Position numbers and translations under genes: made by a program. Positions 1 to 9,800 of a stretch of 64,000 nt of DNA are shown one piece after another (within the stretch, counting starts at the first letter, position 1; the number at the start of each line of letters is the position of its first letter). Source of the stretch: Novosphingobium sp. ERN07 (GTDB taxonomy: Bacteria > Pseudomonadota > Alphaproteobacteria > Sphingomonadales > Sphingomonadaceae); contig NZ_JABAID010000002.1 in the NCBI RefSeq assembly GCF_012641335.1, positions 186,001 to 250,000 on the forward strand, given 5' to 3'. The notes under the pieces are model-generated. The model was not told where the DNA came from and did no database searches. It saw nothing but the letters and a program-made list of their open reading frames with translations.

Positions 1-470
1 AGACCGGCAACGTGGGTGAACAGCGCTTCGGGGCTTTGGCTGTGGGTCTGCCCGCCGAATATACCGCCACCGAATGGGGAGCGCACGGTCATCGGCGCGA
101 TGAACTCGCCCGCCGAACGATAACGCAGGCGCGCTGCTTCCGAAACGAGCTGATCCAAACCCGGATAGATATAATCGGCAAACTGGATTTCCGGCACCGG
201 ACGCAGGCCATAGGCACCCATGCCCACGGCAACGCCGATAATGCCGCACTCGCTGATCGGCGTATCAAACACGCGGGGCTTGCCGTATTTCTTCTGCAAG
301 CCTGCCGTCGCGCGGAACACGCCGCCAAAGTAGCCAACATCCTCGCCCATCACGACAACATTGGGATCGCGCTCCATCATGATGTCGAGCGCGTCGTTGA
401 TCGCCTCGATCATGTTGAGGCGGCGGGTCGGAGCCTCGGCCAGGCTGACCGGGGTTTCTTCGTAGGTCAT
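1..470 (-). CDS. Branched-chain alpha-keto acid dehydrogenase E1 component, beta subunit (partial)
   Basis: This is the N-terminal ~156 residues of the E1 beta subunit; the rest lies beyond the left edge. It begins [14 protein letters not shown] and continues with segments diagnostic of the family: [51 protein letters not shown] and [20 protein letters not shown]. With the alpha subunit it forms the thiamine-diphosphate decarboxylase that feeds valine, leucine and isoleucine degradation. The ATG overlaps the alpha-subunit stop in an ATGA arrangement, so the two subunits are translationally coupled, as expected for a heterotetramer. A pyruvate dehydrogenase E1 beta is the alternative, but the partner alpha subunit is of the branched-chain type. 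Confidence 0.93.
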   Translation of the reverse strand, partial: MTYEETPVSLAEAPTRRLNMIEAINDALDIMMERDPNVVVMGEDVGYFGGVFRATAGLQKKYGKPRVFDTPISECGIIGVAVGMGAYGLRPVPEIQFADYIYPGLDQLVSEAARLRYRSAGEFIAPMTVRSPFGGGIFGGQTHSQSPEALFTHVAG

Positions 471-1750
471 CCGTCTTTCCATTCCGGCCATTTGACGCGA
501 CGCTCGTGTATCGCCTGCCTGCTCTGTTCCTGCAGATGCCAAGGCAGATCCTCGAACACATCTTCGAACATGGTGTGGAAGGGGTGATGCAGTCCGTGGC
601 CAAGGATGCCGTTCTTCTCAGCCTCCTTCGTCGCCACCTTCACCTGCTCCATCAGTTCACGGTCCATCGCGGCGTGCTGGTCTTCCGACCATTCGCCCAG
701 CGCGATCAGGTGCTTCTTGAGGCGGTTGATAGGATCGCCCAAAGGCCACTCTTCCCGCTCATGCGCAGAACGATACTGGCCCGGATCGTCAGAAGTTGAA
801 TGGCCTTCTGCACGATAGGTGAAGTGTTCGATCAGCGTCGGCCCGGCGTTTGAACGGGCGCGATTGGCGGCCCATTCGGTGGCCGCGTAAACCGCCAGCG
901 GATCGTTCCCATCCACCCGCAGCCCCGCCATGCCATAGCCGATGGCGCGTGCGGCAAAGGTTGTGCGTTCCGCCCCGGCAAAGCCCGAAAAGCTCGAAAT
1001 CGCCCACTGGTTGTTGACGACGTTGAAGATGACAGGGGCGTTATAGACCGTGGCAAACGTCATCGCTGAATGGAAATCGCCCTCGGCTGTCGATCCCTCA
1101 CCGATCCAGGTGGCAGCAATGCGGGTATCACCCTTGATCGCGCTGGCCATCGCCCAACCCACGGCTTGGGGGTATTGTGTGGCCAGATTGCCGCTGATCG
1201 TGAAGAACGAAGCCTCGCGCGCCGAATACATGATCGGCAACTGGCGGCCTTTCAGCTTGTCCGCCCGGTTCGAATAGATCTGGTTGATCATCTCGACGAT
1301 GGGATAGCCGCGCGCGATCAGAATGCCCTGTTGGCGATAGCTGGGAAACACCATGTCATCGTCGGCCAGCGCCATCGCCGGGGCGACCGAGGAGGCCTCT
1401 TCACCGGTACACTTCATGTAGAAGCTGGTTTTGCCCTGCCGTTGGCCGCGATACATCCGGTCATCGAAAGCGCGGGTCAGTGCCATCGTACGGAGCATTC
1501 GCCGTAAGGTTTCGGCATCAAGCTTTGGATCCCAAGGCCCGACTGCGCGATCATCATCGTCCAGCACGCGCACCAGATCGAGGCACAGGGGATGCGTATC
1601 GGCTGCCACGCACCCCTCGTCAGGGCGTGGCTGTTCGCCCGCGACGGTGATCTGAAGATGCGAATAATTGACCGGATCACCGGGACGGAACCGCGGCTCA
1701 GGCACGTGCAGCGACAGCGACGGCAGGTTGCCACGCGCGCTTGTGCTCAT
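467..1750 (-). CDS. Branched-chain alpha-keto acid dehydrogenase E1 component, alpha subunit
   Basis: This is the thiamine-diphosphate-binding alpha subunit of 3-methyl-2-oxobutanoate dehydrogenase, about 427 residues. It has the GEGSTAEGD ... NVVNNQW thiamine-diphosphate signature, the [19 protein letters not shown] active-site region and an [11 protein letters not shown] phosphorylation-loop-like segment. The long N-terminal extension before the catalytic domain ([12 protein letters not shown], then [13 protein letters not shown]) is typical of alphaproteobacterial branched-chain E1 alpha and not of pyruvate dehydrogenase. I chose the start MSTSARGN, which has a weak AGGCG Shine-Dalgarno and fits the family length. 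An in-frame ATG at 1783 would add 11 residues (MRESQNAGVLI). It is first in an operon with the beta subunit, behind a candidate promoter at 1841-1869. Confidence 0.93.
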   Translation of the reverse strand: MSTSARGNLPSLSLHVPEPRFRPGDPVNYSHLQITVAGEQPRPDEGCVAADTHPLCLDLVRVLDDDDRAVGPWDPKLDAETLRRMLRTMALTRAFDDRMYRGQRQGKTSFYMKCTGEEASSVAPAMALADDDMVFPSYRQQGILIARGYPIVEMINQIYSNRADKLKGRQLPIMYSAREASFFTISGNLATQYPQAVGWAMASAIKGDTRIAATWIGEGSTAEGDFHSAMTFATVYNAPVIFNVVNNQWAISSFSGFAGAERTTFAARAIGYGMAGLRVDGNDPLAVYAATEWAANRARSNAGPTLIEHFTYRAEGHSTSDDPGQYRSAHEREEWPLGDPINRLKKHLIALGEWSEDQHAAMDRELMEQVKVATKEAEKNGILGHGLHHPFHTMFEDVFEDLPWHLQEQSRQAIHERRVKWPEWKDG

Positions 1751-1793
1751 GATGAGAACGCCTGCATTTTGACTCTCCCGCATCGAATCGGCC

Positions 1794-1825
1794 TTTGCAA
1801 ATGCAAAAGCTAGACTGATGCAAAG
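1794..1825. promoter_or_regulatory. Candidate operator cluster of TTTGCAAA type
   Basis: Plus-strand reading gives an exact TTTGCAAA palindrome (1794-1801), an overlapping TGCAAAA, and a further TGCAAAG at 1819-1825; read from the other strand the last is AACTTTGCA. TTTGCAAA is the known core of sites bound by the RamB/PccR/ScfR family of short-chain acyl-CoA regulators. The sites lie just downstream of the predicted transcription start of the keto-acid dehydrogenase operon, where binding would block transcription. The regulator assignment is inference. Confidence 0.45.
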
Positions 1826-1840
1826 TTATATACGTTTGTT

Positions 1841-1869
1841 ATTTTATTTCACACACCTTATCGAGTCAA
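1841..1869 (-). promoter_or_regulatory. Candidate sigma-70-type promoter of the keto-acid dehydrogenase operon
   Basis: On the minus strand, TTGACT (1869-1864) and TAAAAT (1846-1841) are separated by 17 bases, close to consensus. The segment is AT-rich compared with its surroundings. Transcription would start near 1834 and leave a leader of about 84 bases before the E1 alpha start. Confidence 0.55.
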
Positions 1870-1877
1870 TCACAGCG

Positions 1878-2822
1878 TCAGACGGCAACCGGCGCGGAAA
1901 GATGGCCCTGCGGCGCGTATCCTGTCACTTCAAAATCCTCGATCCGATAACCGAAGATGCTATCGGGTCGGCGCGATATGGCAAGGCGCGGATCGCCTTC
2001 CGGTTCCCGCCCAATCTGCGCTTCGACCAGTTCTGCATGATTGAGATAAAGGTGCGTGTCACCGCCCATCCACACCAGTTCGCCCGGCTCCAGATCGCAC
2101 TGTTGCGCCAGCAGGCGGATGAAAAGCGCTGCGCCCCAAAGATTGAACGGAAGTCCCAGCGCCACATCGCAACTGCGCTGGTAGAGCAAGCCATTCAGCT
2201 TGTTACCGCTGACGTGGAACTGGTAGGTCTTGTGGCACGGCGGCAGCGCCATCCGATCAAGTTCGGCCACGTTCCAGCCTTCCACGATGTGACGGCGGCT
2301 GCCAGGATTGCCCCGCAGCGATTCGACGACATCGGCCACCTGATTTATTCCGGTGGCGCGCTGGGCAAAAAGCCCCTCACCCGCAGGTTCATAAACCGGC
2401 CAGTTGACCCACTGCTTGCCATAGACCGGGCCAAGATCGCCCCATTCGGCAGCAAACGCCGCATCCGCCACGATCCGGGCGGAAAAGTCGGCACGGGCGA
2501 TATCGCTGCCAGTGGCCTTACGATAGCGTTCGAGGGGCCAGTCGGTCCAGATCTCCACGCCTTGCGCGCACAATGCGCGGATATTGGTGTCACCCGTAAG
2601 GAACCACAGGAACTCGCGCGTGGCCGTTTTCCAATAGACGCGCTTGGTCGTCAGCAGCGGCATCCGCCCGTCCGAAAGATCGAACCTCAATTGCGCGCCA
2701 AACACAGAGCGCGTGCCCACGCCGGTGCGGTCAACCCGTTCGTCACCGTGCTCCCATATCTCGCGCATGAGATCGAGATATTGCCATTCGTAATGGCGGG
2801 CGGAATCGGCGCGTTTCAACAT
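1878..2822 (-). CDS. thyA: Thymidylate synthase
   Basis: Folate-dependent thymidylate synthase converts dUMP to dTMP using methylene-tetrahydrofolate. The protein has the nucleotide-binding RTGVGTRSVFG segment near its N-terminus, the catalytic cysteine in LPPCHKTYQF (residue 196 from the chosen start), the QRSCDVALGLPFN signature and the HLYLNH folate/dUMP segment. Length is 314 residues; a stretch around KATGSDIARADFSARIV is the insertion seen in longer bacterial ThyA. I chose MLKRADSARHYEWQYLDLM because the family begins about there; an in-frame start at 2858 would add 12 unconserved residues. It lies upstream of the E1 genes on the same strand, but those have their own promoter. It links functionally with glyA at 39.8 kb, which supplies methylene-tetrahydrofolate. 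Confidence 0.96.
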   Translation of the reverse strand: MLKRADSARHYEWQYLDLMREIWEHGDERVDRTGVGTRSVFGAQLRFDLSDGRMPLLTTKRVYWKTATREFLWFLTGDTNIRALCAQGVEIWTDWPLERYRKATGSDIARADFSARIVADAAFAAEWGDLGPVYGKQWVNWPVYEPAGEGLFAQRATGINQVADVVESLRGNPGSRRHIVEGWNVAELDRMALPPCHKTYQFHVSGNKLNGLLYQRSCDVALGLPFNLWGAALFIRLLAQQCDLEPGELVWMGGDTHLYLNHAELVEAQIGREPEGDPRLAISRRPDSIFGYRIEDFEVTGYAPQGHLSAPVAV

Positions 2823-2892
2823 GATCCGGCTTCTATCGCCGTGCGCCCGCAGGCGCAAAAATCAGCCTGTGAAAAAACTTGGCCCTTCCCGC

Positions 2893-2921
2893 TTGCCAGC
2901 CCCGGAACTGCCTCGTATAGG
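2893..2921 (+). promoter_or_regulatory. Candidate promoter of tRNA-Pro
   Basis: TTGCCA (2893-2898) and TATAGG (2916-2921) are separated by exactly 17 bases and lie about 43 bases upstream of the tRNA. The tRNA-Asn gene at 12.6 kb has the same TTGCCA -35 element, which supports the call. Confidence 0.5.
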
Positions 2922-2963
2922 GCGCCCCTGCCTCGCAGCCGGGTCACCGGCTTGCGGATCGGT

Positions 2964-3040
2964 CGGGGAATAGCTCAGCCTGGTAGAGCACTGTCTTCGG
3001 GAGGCAGGGGCCGGAGGTTCGAATCCTCTTTCCCCGACCA
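2964..3040 (+). tRNA. tRNA-Pro (anticodon CGG)
   Basis: A full cloverleaf is visible. The acceptor stem is CGGGGAA/TTCCCCG, with the C1-G72 pair characteristic of bacterial tRNA-Pro. The D stem is GCTC/GAGC, the anticodon stem CTGTC/GGCAG encloses loop TTCGGGA (anticodon CGG), and the T arm contains TTCGAAT. The discriminator is A and CCA is encoded. It reads the codon CCG. Confidence 0.96.
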
Positions 3041-3064
3041 TTTCACCTTACACTGGTGAAGAAC

Positions 3065-3090
3065 AGAGCGGCCTTCGGGTCGCTCTTTTC
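3065..3090 (+). terminator. Rho-independent terminator after tRNA-Pro
   Basis: AGAGCGGCC pairs with GGTCGCTCT (9 bp, one G-T) around a TTCG tetraloop and is followed by TTTTC. It lies 24 bases after the tRNA. Confidence 0.8.
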
Positions 3091-3165
3091 GTATGCGCTT
3101 TGTCCGCCATGAGCGGCTCGGTTTATCGTGCGTGAGGCACAAGTCTTTCAATTCGCCGCATATTT

Positions 3166-3197
3166 AAGCGCGAAACAGCGCAAACGCTCTTTCGCTT
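3166..3197 (+). other. Hairpin in the leader of the secreted-protein gene
   Basis: An imperfect inverted repeat runs from AAGCG to CGCTT with inner arms GAAAC/TTTC and AGCG/CGCT around loop CAAA. It has no T-run, so it is not an obvious terminator. It lies 60 bases before the GTG start at 3257 and could be a leader structure. Confidence 0.3.
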
Positions 3198-3256
3198 ATG
3201 CGGCGTATTGCCGACCTTGGCAGGGCTATCCCAATAACAGGACAGGAAACCCTTCC

Positions 3257-3817
3257 GTGAAACTCCGCAAACTCTCGCTTGCCCTTCTCGTCGCAACAGC
3301 ACCTTTTGCCACCACCGCCATCGCGCAGGATGCAGCCGCAAGTGCATCGGCGCCGGCTGCAGCAACGCCCACAGTGAGCGCAACCGTCTATGACACTGCC
3401 GGAGCCGAAGTCGGCACGATCAAGAGCGTGAATGCGCCAAACTTCGTGATCGACACTGGCAAGAACACGGCCACGCTGGCTCTTACCTCGCTTGGCACCG
3501 GTCCAAAGGGGCCAGTGCTTGGCATGACCAAGGCAGAACTCGACGCAGCCGCTGAAAAGGCTGCGGGTGCCGCTGCTGAAGAGCTGTCCGCCGCTATTGT
3601 TGCCGACGCAGCAGTTCACGCATCGGATGGCACCACCGTGCTGGGCAAGATCAGCGAAGTCAGTGAAACAGATTTCGTACTTGATACCGGAACGGCAAAG
3701 GTCAAGCTGCCGCGCACATCCGTTGCCAAGGGCGCAAGCGGTCTGTTCATCGGCATGAGCGCCGAACAATTTGCCGACGCGACCAAGAGCGCCCAGGCGC
3801 CTTCGCCCAGCGAGTGA
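3257..3817 (+). CDS. Secreted Ala-rich protein of unknown function
   Basis: The chosen start is GTG with AGGAAA about 8-9 bases upstream; the frame is open further upstream, but without a ribosome-binding site. The product of 186 residues begins MKLRKLSLALLVATAP and has a classic Sec signal peptide ending in AIA before QDAAAS. The mature protein holds two similar units: VYDTAGAEVGTIKSVNAPNF...DTGK near residue 45 and ASDGTTVLGKISEVSETDFV...DTGT near residue 130. Each predicts a short beta-strand pair resembling a PRC-barrel-like repeat and is followed by a KxxLxxxSLGxGxxG or PRTSVAKGxxG segment. I do not recognise a named family. It stands alone between tRNA-Pro and the convergent recG, sharing a hairpin between the stops. 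Periplasmic location is likely. Confidence 0.8.
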   Translation: MKLRKLSLALLVATAPFATTAIAQDAAASASAPAAATPTVSATVYDTAGAEVGTIKSVNAPNFVIDTGKNTATLALTSLGTGPKGPVLGMTKAELDAAAEKAAGAAAEELSAAIVADAAVHASDGTTVLGKISEVSETDFVLDTGTAKVKLPRTSVAKGASGLFIGMSAEQFADATKSAQAPSPSE

Positions 3818-3826
3818 CGGTGCGAA

Positions 3827-3862
3827 GGGGCGTTCAACCTCCTCGCAGCAGTTGAACGCCCC
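3827..3862. terminator. Bidirectional hairpin between convergent genes
   Basis: GGGGCGTTCAAC and GTTGAACGCCCC form a perfect 12-bp stem around a 12-base loop. It lies between the stop of the secreted-protein gene and the 3' end of recG and includes the last codons and stop of recG. No T-run follows on either strand, so efficiency as an intrinsic terminator is uncertain. Confidence 0.45.
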
Positions 3863-5891
3863 AATCGCGCTCGAACAGATAGAGCAATATCCGCGCCGCC
3901 TCTCCACGTGGCGATGAAAGGCCGCCGTCACGCTCCATCAGCAGCCGCGCATCATCATGCGCCAAGGGCAACAAGCGGGCGATCTGTCCAAAGTCTGCCA
4001 CTTTGAACGGCGTATCGCCGGATTGCCGGGTTCCGAGTAGTTCTCCCCCGCCGCGCAGGCGCAAATCCTCTTCCGCCAACCTGAACCCGTCCTGCGTTTC
4101 ACGCATCAGGGCAAGACGCTCGCGTCCGGTTTCTGAAAGCGCATCGCCGCGCAGCAAAAGGCAGGTCGATTGCTGACTGCCGCGCCCCACACGCCCGCGT
4201 AACTGGTGCAACTGGGCCAGCCCAAAGCGTTCGGCCTGCTCGATCACCATCAGCGTGGCATTGGGCACATCAACGCCCACTTCGATAACGGTCGTTGCCA
4301 CCAGCAGCTTGGCCTCGCCTCTGGCGAAGCATTCCATCGCGGCGTCCTTCACCTCTGGCCGCAACTGTCCGTGGACCATGACCACGGTATCGCCAAACCG
4401 ATCTTTCAACGCGGCATAGCGCGCCTCGGCGGCGGCGATATCGTCGGTTTCCTGTTCGCGCACCATTGGGCAAACCCAATAGGCCTGCGCGCCCTTGGCA
4501 ATGTGCCGACCGATACCTTCGATCACATCGGCAAGCCGGTCTTGCGCAACCACGCGCGTATCGATGGCTTGCCGTCCCGGCGGCATCTCATCGAGCCGGG
4601 ATACGTCCATCTCGCCATATTGGGCCAAAGTCAGCGTTCGCGGGATCGGCGTGGCGGTCATGGCCAAGCAATGCGGCGTGCGCTTTGCCTTCTGCGTCAG
4701 CAAAAGCCGCTGACCCACGCCAAAGCGGTGCTGCTCGTCAATCACGGCAAGCGCCAGATTGCGATATGCCACAGCTTCCTGAAAAATAGCGTGCGTGCCC
4801 ACGCAAATGTCGATGGAGCCATCAAGCAGCCCCATCAGGATCGATTCGCGCGCCTTGCCCTTGTCGCGCCCGGTTAGCAAAGCGATGGTCACGCCTGTGC
4901 CAGCAGCCATCCGGGTCAGCGTTTCGGCGTGCTGGCGGGCGAGGATTTCGGTTGGAGCAAGCAGGGCCGCCTGTCCTCCTGCCTCAACCGCAATCAGCAT
5001 GGCGTTTAGCGCGACCGCTGTCTTCCCCGAACCCACATCGCCTTGCAGCAGCCGAAGCATGGGCGCGCCCTGCGCCACATCGCTTTCGATCTCGGCAATG
5101 GCGCGCTTTTGCGCACCTGTCAGCTCGAACGGCAGCTTCAGCTTCGCGCGCAACCGGCCGTCGCCATGCAGCGGCGTGCCTTTCTTGGCACGATTGCTTT
5201 CGCGCACCAGCATCAGCGCAAGGCTGTTCGCCAGCAGTTCGTCATAGGCAAGGCGATCACGGGCAAGCTTGTTTTCGCCCTTGTGCGCTTCAGGCAGGGC
5301 TTCATGCCAATGCGGCCAGCCTTCGCGCGCCAGCAGGCCCGGTTCGATCCATTCGGGCAGCTTGGGCAAATTCGACAGCGATTGTTGCATCAAAGCCTGA
5401 ATGCGGCCCTGCGTCAGCCCTTCGGACAGGGCATAGACCGGCTCGTTCAACTGGCCGAGCATCCCGGCGCTGTCATCGCTCACATGATCGGGATGGACGA
5501 TCTGCCAGGTCTGGCCATACTGGTCGAGCCGCCCGGCGATCCAGCGCTTCTCGCCCAGCGGCAATTGCTTTTTCGCGGTGTAGGACGCGCGCCCGAAATA
5601 GGTGAGCGCAACATAGTTGCCCACCGCATCTTCAGCCATGACTCGGAACGGCCCTCGCCCCGCAGGCTGGCGATACTCGCGCGGGGCCAGCGGCACGACG
5701 ATCTGTTCGCCCACGCTGGCTTCATCAAGATTCGCCACCGCTCGGCGCAGAACCCAGCGGTCGGGCAGGTGATAGGCGATGTCCCTCACCCGCCCCAGTC
5801 CCAGCTTTTCCAGCGGGCGCGCCAGCCCCGGCCCCACGCCTTTCAGACTGGCGGCTTCCGCAAACAGGGGATTGAGCACATCGGGACGCAT
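3834..5891 (-). CDS. recG: ATP-dependent DNA helicase RecG
   Basis: RecG remodels stalled replication forks and branch-migrates Holliday junctions. The product has 685 residues from MRPDVLNPLFAEAASLKGVG; the N-terminal wedge/OB region runs to about residue 210. The helicase core shows Walker A GDVGSGKTAVALN, LLAPTEILARQHAETL, the DEQHRFGVGQR Walker B box, AMTATPIPRTL, VATTVIEVGVDVPNA and QLRGRVGRG. An upstream in-frame ATG at 5942 would add 17 residues (MLATGLARTPRPAYASA); I prefer the internal start, which matches the usual N-terminus. It is divergent from the host-attachment-family gene and convergent with the secreted-protein gene. Confidence 0.96.
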   Translation of the reverse strand: MRPDVLNPLFAEAASLKGVGPGLARPLEKLGLGRVRDIAYHLPDRWVLRRAVANLDEASVGEQIVVPLAPREYRQPAGRGPFRVMAEDAVGNYVALTYFGRASYTAKKQLPLGEKRWIAGRLDQYGQTWQIVHPDHVSDDSAGMLGQLNEPVYALSEGLTQGRIQALMQQSLSNLPKLPEWIEPGLLAREGWPHWHEALPEAHKGENKLARDRLAYDELLANSLALMLVRESNRAKKGTPLHGDGRLRAKLKLPFELTGAQKRAIAEIESDVAQGAPMLRLLQGDVGSGKTAVALNAMLIAVEAGGQAALLAPTEILARQHAETLTRMAAGTGVTIALLTGRDKGKARESILMGLLDGSIDICVGTHAIFQEAVAYRNLALAVIDEQHRFGVGQRLLLTQKAKRTPHCLAMTATPIPRTLTLAQYGEMDVSRLDEMPPGRQAIDTRVVAQDRLADVIEGIGRHIAKGAQAYWVCPMVREQETDDIAAAEARYAALKDRFGDTVVMVHGQLRPEVKDAAMECFARGEAKLLVATTVIEVGVDVPNATLMVIEQAERFGLAQLHQLRGRVGRGSQQSTCLLLRGDALSETGRERLALMRETQDGFRLAEEDLRLRGGGELLGTRQSGDTPFKVADFGQIARLLPLAHDDARLLMERDGGLSSPRGEAARILLYLFERDWGVQLLRGG

Positions 5892-6036
5892 CGCGCTGGC
5901 ATAGGCTGGACGCGGCGTCCGCGCCAATCCCGTTGCGAGCAAAATTCACTGCTGTTTTTTGATTCAACGCATGGTTGGCGGGCGCCAGCGGTGCTTGGGT
6001 CAGGTGGAAGAAGCAGGAAAACGAGGAGTTCTAGCA

Positions 6037-6423
6037 ATGCTGATCCCACATGGTGCCATCATCGCCGTAATCGACGGCAACACCTGGCAATTGCTGCGCA
6101 ACGCAGGCACCGAGGCTGCACCGGAACTCACCGAAATGGAAACCCCGGCCCTTGTCGAGCACAACCACAGCGCCGGGGGCAGCCATGCATCGCCCCACAA
6201 TCAGGATGAAGCAGCGCATTGCGCAGCGGTGGCCGACTGGATCAATCGGCAGGTTCTGGGCTACAGGATCGCGGACCTGATCGTGATCGCTCCACCAAGA
6301 GCGCTGGGCGAACTGCGTCATCAACTCGGCAAGGCCGTGCAGCACGTACTGCGTCACGAACTGGCCAAGGACATGATTGGCCGCAAGCCAACGGAAATCA
6401 TCGCCGCGTTGCGGAGTAAATAG
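6037..6423 (+). CDS. Host attachment family protein
   Basis: This small protein (128 residues, MLIPHGAIIAVIDGNTW) resembles the Host_attach family, first linked with plant attachment in Agrobacterium. Family marks are the hydrophobic N-terminal beta strand with VIDG, a central acidic/His stretch, and the C-terminal DLIVIAPPRALGELR ... VLRHELAKDMIGRKPTEI block. Its fold is thought to relate to archaeal release-factor-like domains, so a direct adhesion role is doubtful. The start is set by GAGGAG nine bases upstream; a longer frame from 5959 has no such site. It is monocistronic, ending in a terminator at 6441-6485, and diverges from recG. Confidence 0.85.
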   Translation: MLIPHGAIIAVIDGNTWQLLRNAGTEAAPELTEMETPALVEHNHSAGGSHASPHNQDEAAHCAAVADWINRQVLGYRIADLIVIAPPRALGELRHQLGKAVQHVLRHELAKDMIGRKPTEIIAALRSK

Positions 6424-6440
6424 TCCGCCATCGCTGTGAA

Positions 6441-6485
6441 GGGTATTCCGGCGCGGGGGAAGGACGAGTGCCGGAATGCCCTTTT
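6441..6485 (+). terminator. Rho-independent terminator
   Basis: GGGTATTCCGGC pairs with GCCGGAATGCCC (12 bp, one G-T) across a 17-base loop and is followed by TTTT. It closes the host-attachment-family gene. Confidence 0.7.
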
Positions 6486-6528
6486 GCGCGGCCTTGTTTC
6501 GCCGGGATGATCGGCCTAACGGCAAAGC

Positions 6529-6825
6529 ATGACCGACCGCTCCGCATCTGCCGCAACCGAAATCACGCCTGAACGCCTCAAGCGCCTGCACTTCCGCGCA
6601 TGGCATCGCGGCACGCGCGAGGCTGATTACATGATCGGCTGCTATTTTGATCGCTTCCACGCGGCGTGGACGGCGGATCAGGTTGCATGGTTTGAAACGC
6701 TGATCGAGGAAGAAGACGTCGATATCATGGGCTGGGCGCTTGGCACGCTATCGGTGCCAAACGAATACACGGGGCCAATGATGGACGCGATGCGCAAGCT
6801 CGATTACGTCGAAATTCCCCGCTAA
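6529..6825 (+). CDS. sdhE: Succinate dehydrogenase assembly factor 2 (FAD assembly factor SdhE)
   Basis: SdhE promotes covalent flavin attachment to SdhA of succinate dehydrogenase. The 98-residue protein has the family pattern RLHFRAWHRGTREAD (the RGxxE motif), then YFDRFHAAW, the acidic EEEDVDIMGW box and a short C-terminal helix. Length is typical of the family. It lies 32 bases upstream of mfd, the usual arrangement in sphingomonads, although no functional link between the two is known. Confidence 0.93.
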   Translation: MTDRSASAATEITPERLKRLHFRAWHRGTREADYMIGCYFDRFHAAWTADQVAWFETLIEEEDVDIMGWALGTLSVPNEYTGPMMDAMRKLDYVEIPR

Positions 6826-6857
6826 ATCTGCCATTCGCGCGCGTTAGCAAGCCCATC

Positions 6858-9800
6858 ATGTCCGACCTGAATCGCATCCTTACGGCCAAGACGCCGGTAA
6901 CGCTTTCCTCCATCGCACGCGGAGCGCAGCCACTGGTGCTGGCCGACCTTGCGCGGGCAGCAAAGGGGCGCGCGGTGTTCATCGCGCCCGATGAAGCAGC
7001 GATGCGCGCTATTGCGGACAGCGCGGCCTTCTTTGCGCCAGACCTTGAAGTTATCGACTTCCCGGCCTGGGATTGCCTGCCGTTTGACCGCGCTTCGCCC
7101 GCGCTAAGTGTCAGTTCAAGGCGTTTAGCGGCACTTCAGAAACTGCAGTTGAAGCGCAGCGGTCCGCGATTGCTGGTCACCACCATCAACGCGGTAATGC
7201 AGCGGGTGCTGACGCCGTTCCGCATCCGCGAATCCACGCGGCTGCTAACGCCGGGAGCGGAGATCGGGCGCGAAAGCCTGATCGCGCTGCTGCAGAGGCA
7301 GGGTTATTCGCGCACCGATACCGTGGTCGATGCCGGCGAATACGCGGTGCGCGGGTCGGTGTTCGACATCTTCCCGTCAGGACTGGACCACGGCCTTAGG
7401 CTCGACTTCTTTGGCGACGAACTGGAAACGCTGCGTCTGTTCGATCCGAACACGCAGCGTTCCGTGCAGTCGGTGGAAACCCACCTGCTGCTTCCGGCAA
7501 GCGAGGCTCTTCTCGACGAAGACAGCATTAAACGCTTCCGCAGCCGCTACCGCGAGCTGTTCGGAGCGAACGCGACCGGCGATCCGCTCTACCAGGCGAT
7601 CAGTGATGGCCGCCGACTTGCAGGCATGGAACACTGGCTGCCGCTCTTTGAAGACAGGCTGGTCACCCTGTTCGACCATCTGGGCGAACACGATCTGGTT
7701 CTGATCGATGGCACCGCGATCAAGGCCGCCGAGCAGCGCGCCGCCGATATCGCGGACTATCACCAGTCGCGCCTCGATTCGTCATCCAAGGCGCCTGGCA
7801 GCTATCGCCCTCTGGCGGAAAACGCACTCTATCTGGCGCAAGACGAGCTCGGCCGAGCGCTGGCGGGCTGGCCAGTCCATCGCACCACGATCTTCGCCGA
7901 GCCGGAATCGCAGCAGGTCGTCGATTTCGGCTTTTCGTCGAGCCATGATTTCACGCCGGAACGCGCTGCGGCAGCAAGCGGGGGCACGAATATCTATGAA
8001 GCGGCGTCAAAGTATATCGCCGCCTTGGGCACGCGTGGGAAGAAGCCGATCATCGCGGCCTATACCGCTGGCTCGCGCTCGCGCCTTGCCTCGCTGCTGG
8101 CCGAAGCGGGCAAGTTTAAGCCGCATATGGCCGAGACCTGGCAAGAAGCCTTGGGTGCTGCCGCCAGCGGAAAGCCTGTGGCGGTGGTCCTGCCGCTGGA
8201 ACAGGGTTTTGCCAACGACGATCTGGAACTGCTGACCGAGCAGGACATCCTTGGCGACCGCCTTGTCCGCCGCAAGAAGAAGCGCAAGGACGCCGACGCA
8301 TTCCTTGCCGAACTGTCGGCGCTAACGCCCGGCGATCTGGTGGTTCACATGGACCACGGCATTGGGCGCTACATCGGGCTTGAAGCCATCGCAGTGGGCG
8401 ATAGCCCGCACGATTGCGTGCAGCTTGAATATTCGGGCGGCGACAAGCTCTACATCCCGGTCGAAAACCTCGACGTTCTTTCCCGCTACGGCTCCGACGC
8501 CGAGGGCGTTGCGCTCGACAAGCTGGGCGGCGAAGCATGGCAGCGCCGCAAGGCGCGGATGCGCGAACGCATTCTGGAAATGGCCGGGCATCTCATGGCC
8601 ACGGCAGCCCAGCGCGCACTGCGGCAGGGCACCGTGCTGCCGGTCGATCCCGCCAGCTATGGCCCATTCGTTGATCGGTTCCCGTGGGACGAAACCGAGG
8701 ACCAGGAACGCGCGATTGGCGATGTGCTGGGCGATATGGCCGAGGGCAAGCCGATGGACCGCCTTGTTTGCGGCGACGTTGGCTTCGGCAAGACCGAGGT
8801 GGCATTGCGCGCTGCGTTCGTGGCCGCCATGCAGGGCGTGCAGGTTGCCGTCATCGCGCCAACCACGCTCCTCGCTCGCCAGCACTACGCAAACTTTGTC
8901 GAACGCTTCAAAGGCTTCCCGCTGGAAATCGGCCGCCTGTCGCGCCTCGTACCGGCCAAGGAAGCGGGCGAAACCAAGATCGGCCTTGCCAATGGCACGG
9001 TCGATATCGTCATCGGCACGCACGCGCTGCTGTCGAAATCGGTCGAATTCAAACGCCTCGGCCTCGTCATCGTTGACGAGGAACAGCGCTTTGGCGTGAC
9101 GCACAAGGAAAAGCTGAAAGAGCTGAAAGCGGACGTCCACGTCCTCACGCTCACTGCCACGCCGATTCCGCGCACCTTGCAAATGGCCATGTCGGGCCTG
9201 CGCGAACTGTCGACGATTCAGACCCCGCCGGTAGACCGGCTTGCCGTGCGCACATATGTGATGCCGTGGGACGATATGGTGATGCGCGAGGCTTTGCTGC
9301 GCGAACACCAGCGCGGTGGGCAAAGCTTTATCGTGGTGCCGCGCATTGCCGACATGCCAGACCTTGAGGAATGGCTGCGGCTCAACGTGCCCGAAGTCCG
9401 CTTCGTTACCGCGCATGGCCAGATGAGTCCGACCGAAGTCGAAGACCGTATGGGCGCGTTTTACGAGAAGAAGTACGAAGTCCTGCTTTCAACCACTATT
9501 GTCGAAAGCGGCATCGATATTCCTTCGGCCAACACCATCGTCATTCACCGCGCCGACCGGTTTGGTCTTGCCCAGCTTTATCAGCTGCGCGGGCGCGTGG
9601 GGCGCGGAAAGCTGCGGGCTTATGCCTACCTGACGGTGCCAGAGGATATGGCGCTTTCCGAAGTCGCGGAGAAGCGGCTCAAGGTGCTGGGCGATCTCGA
9701 CAGTCTTGGCGCGGGCTTCCAGCTTGCCAGCCACGATCTGGACATTCGCGGCGCGGGCAACTTGCTGGGCGACGAGCAATCGGGCCACATCAAGGAAGTC

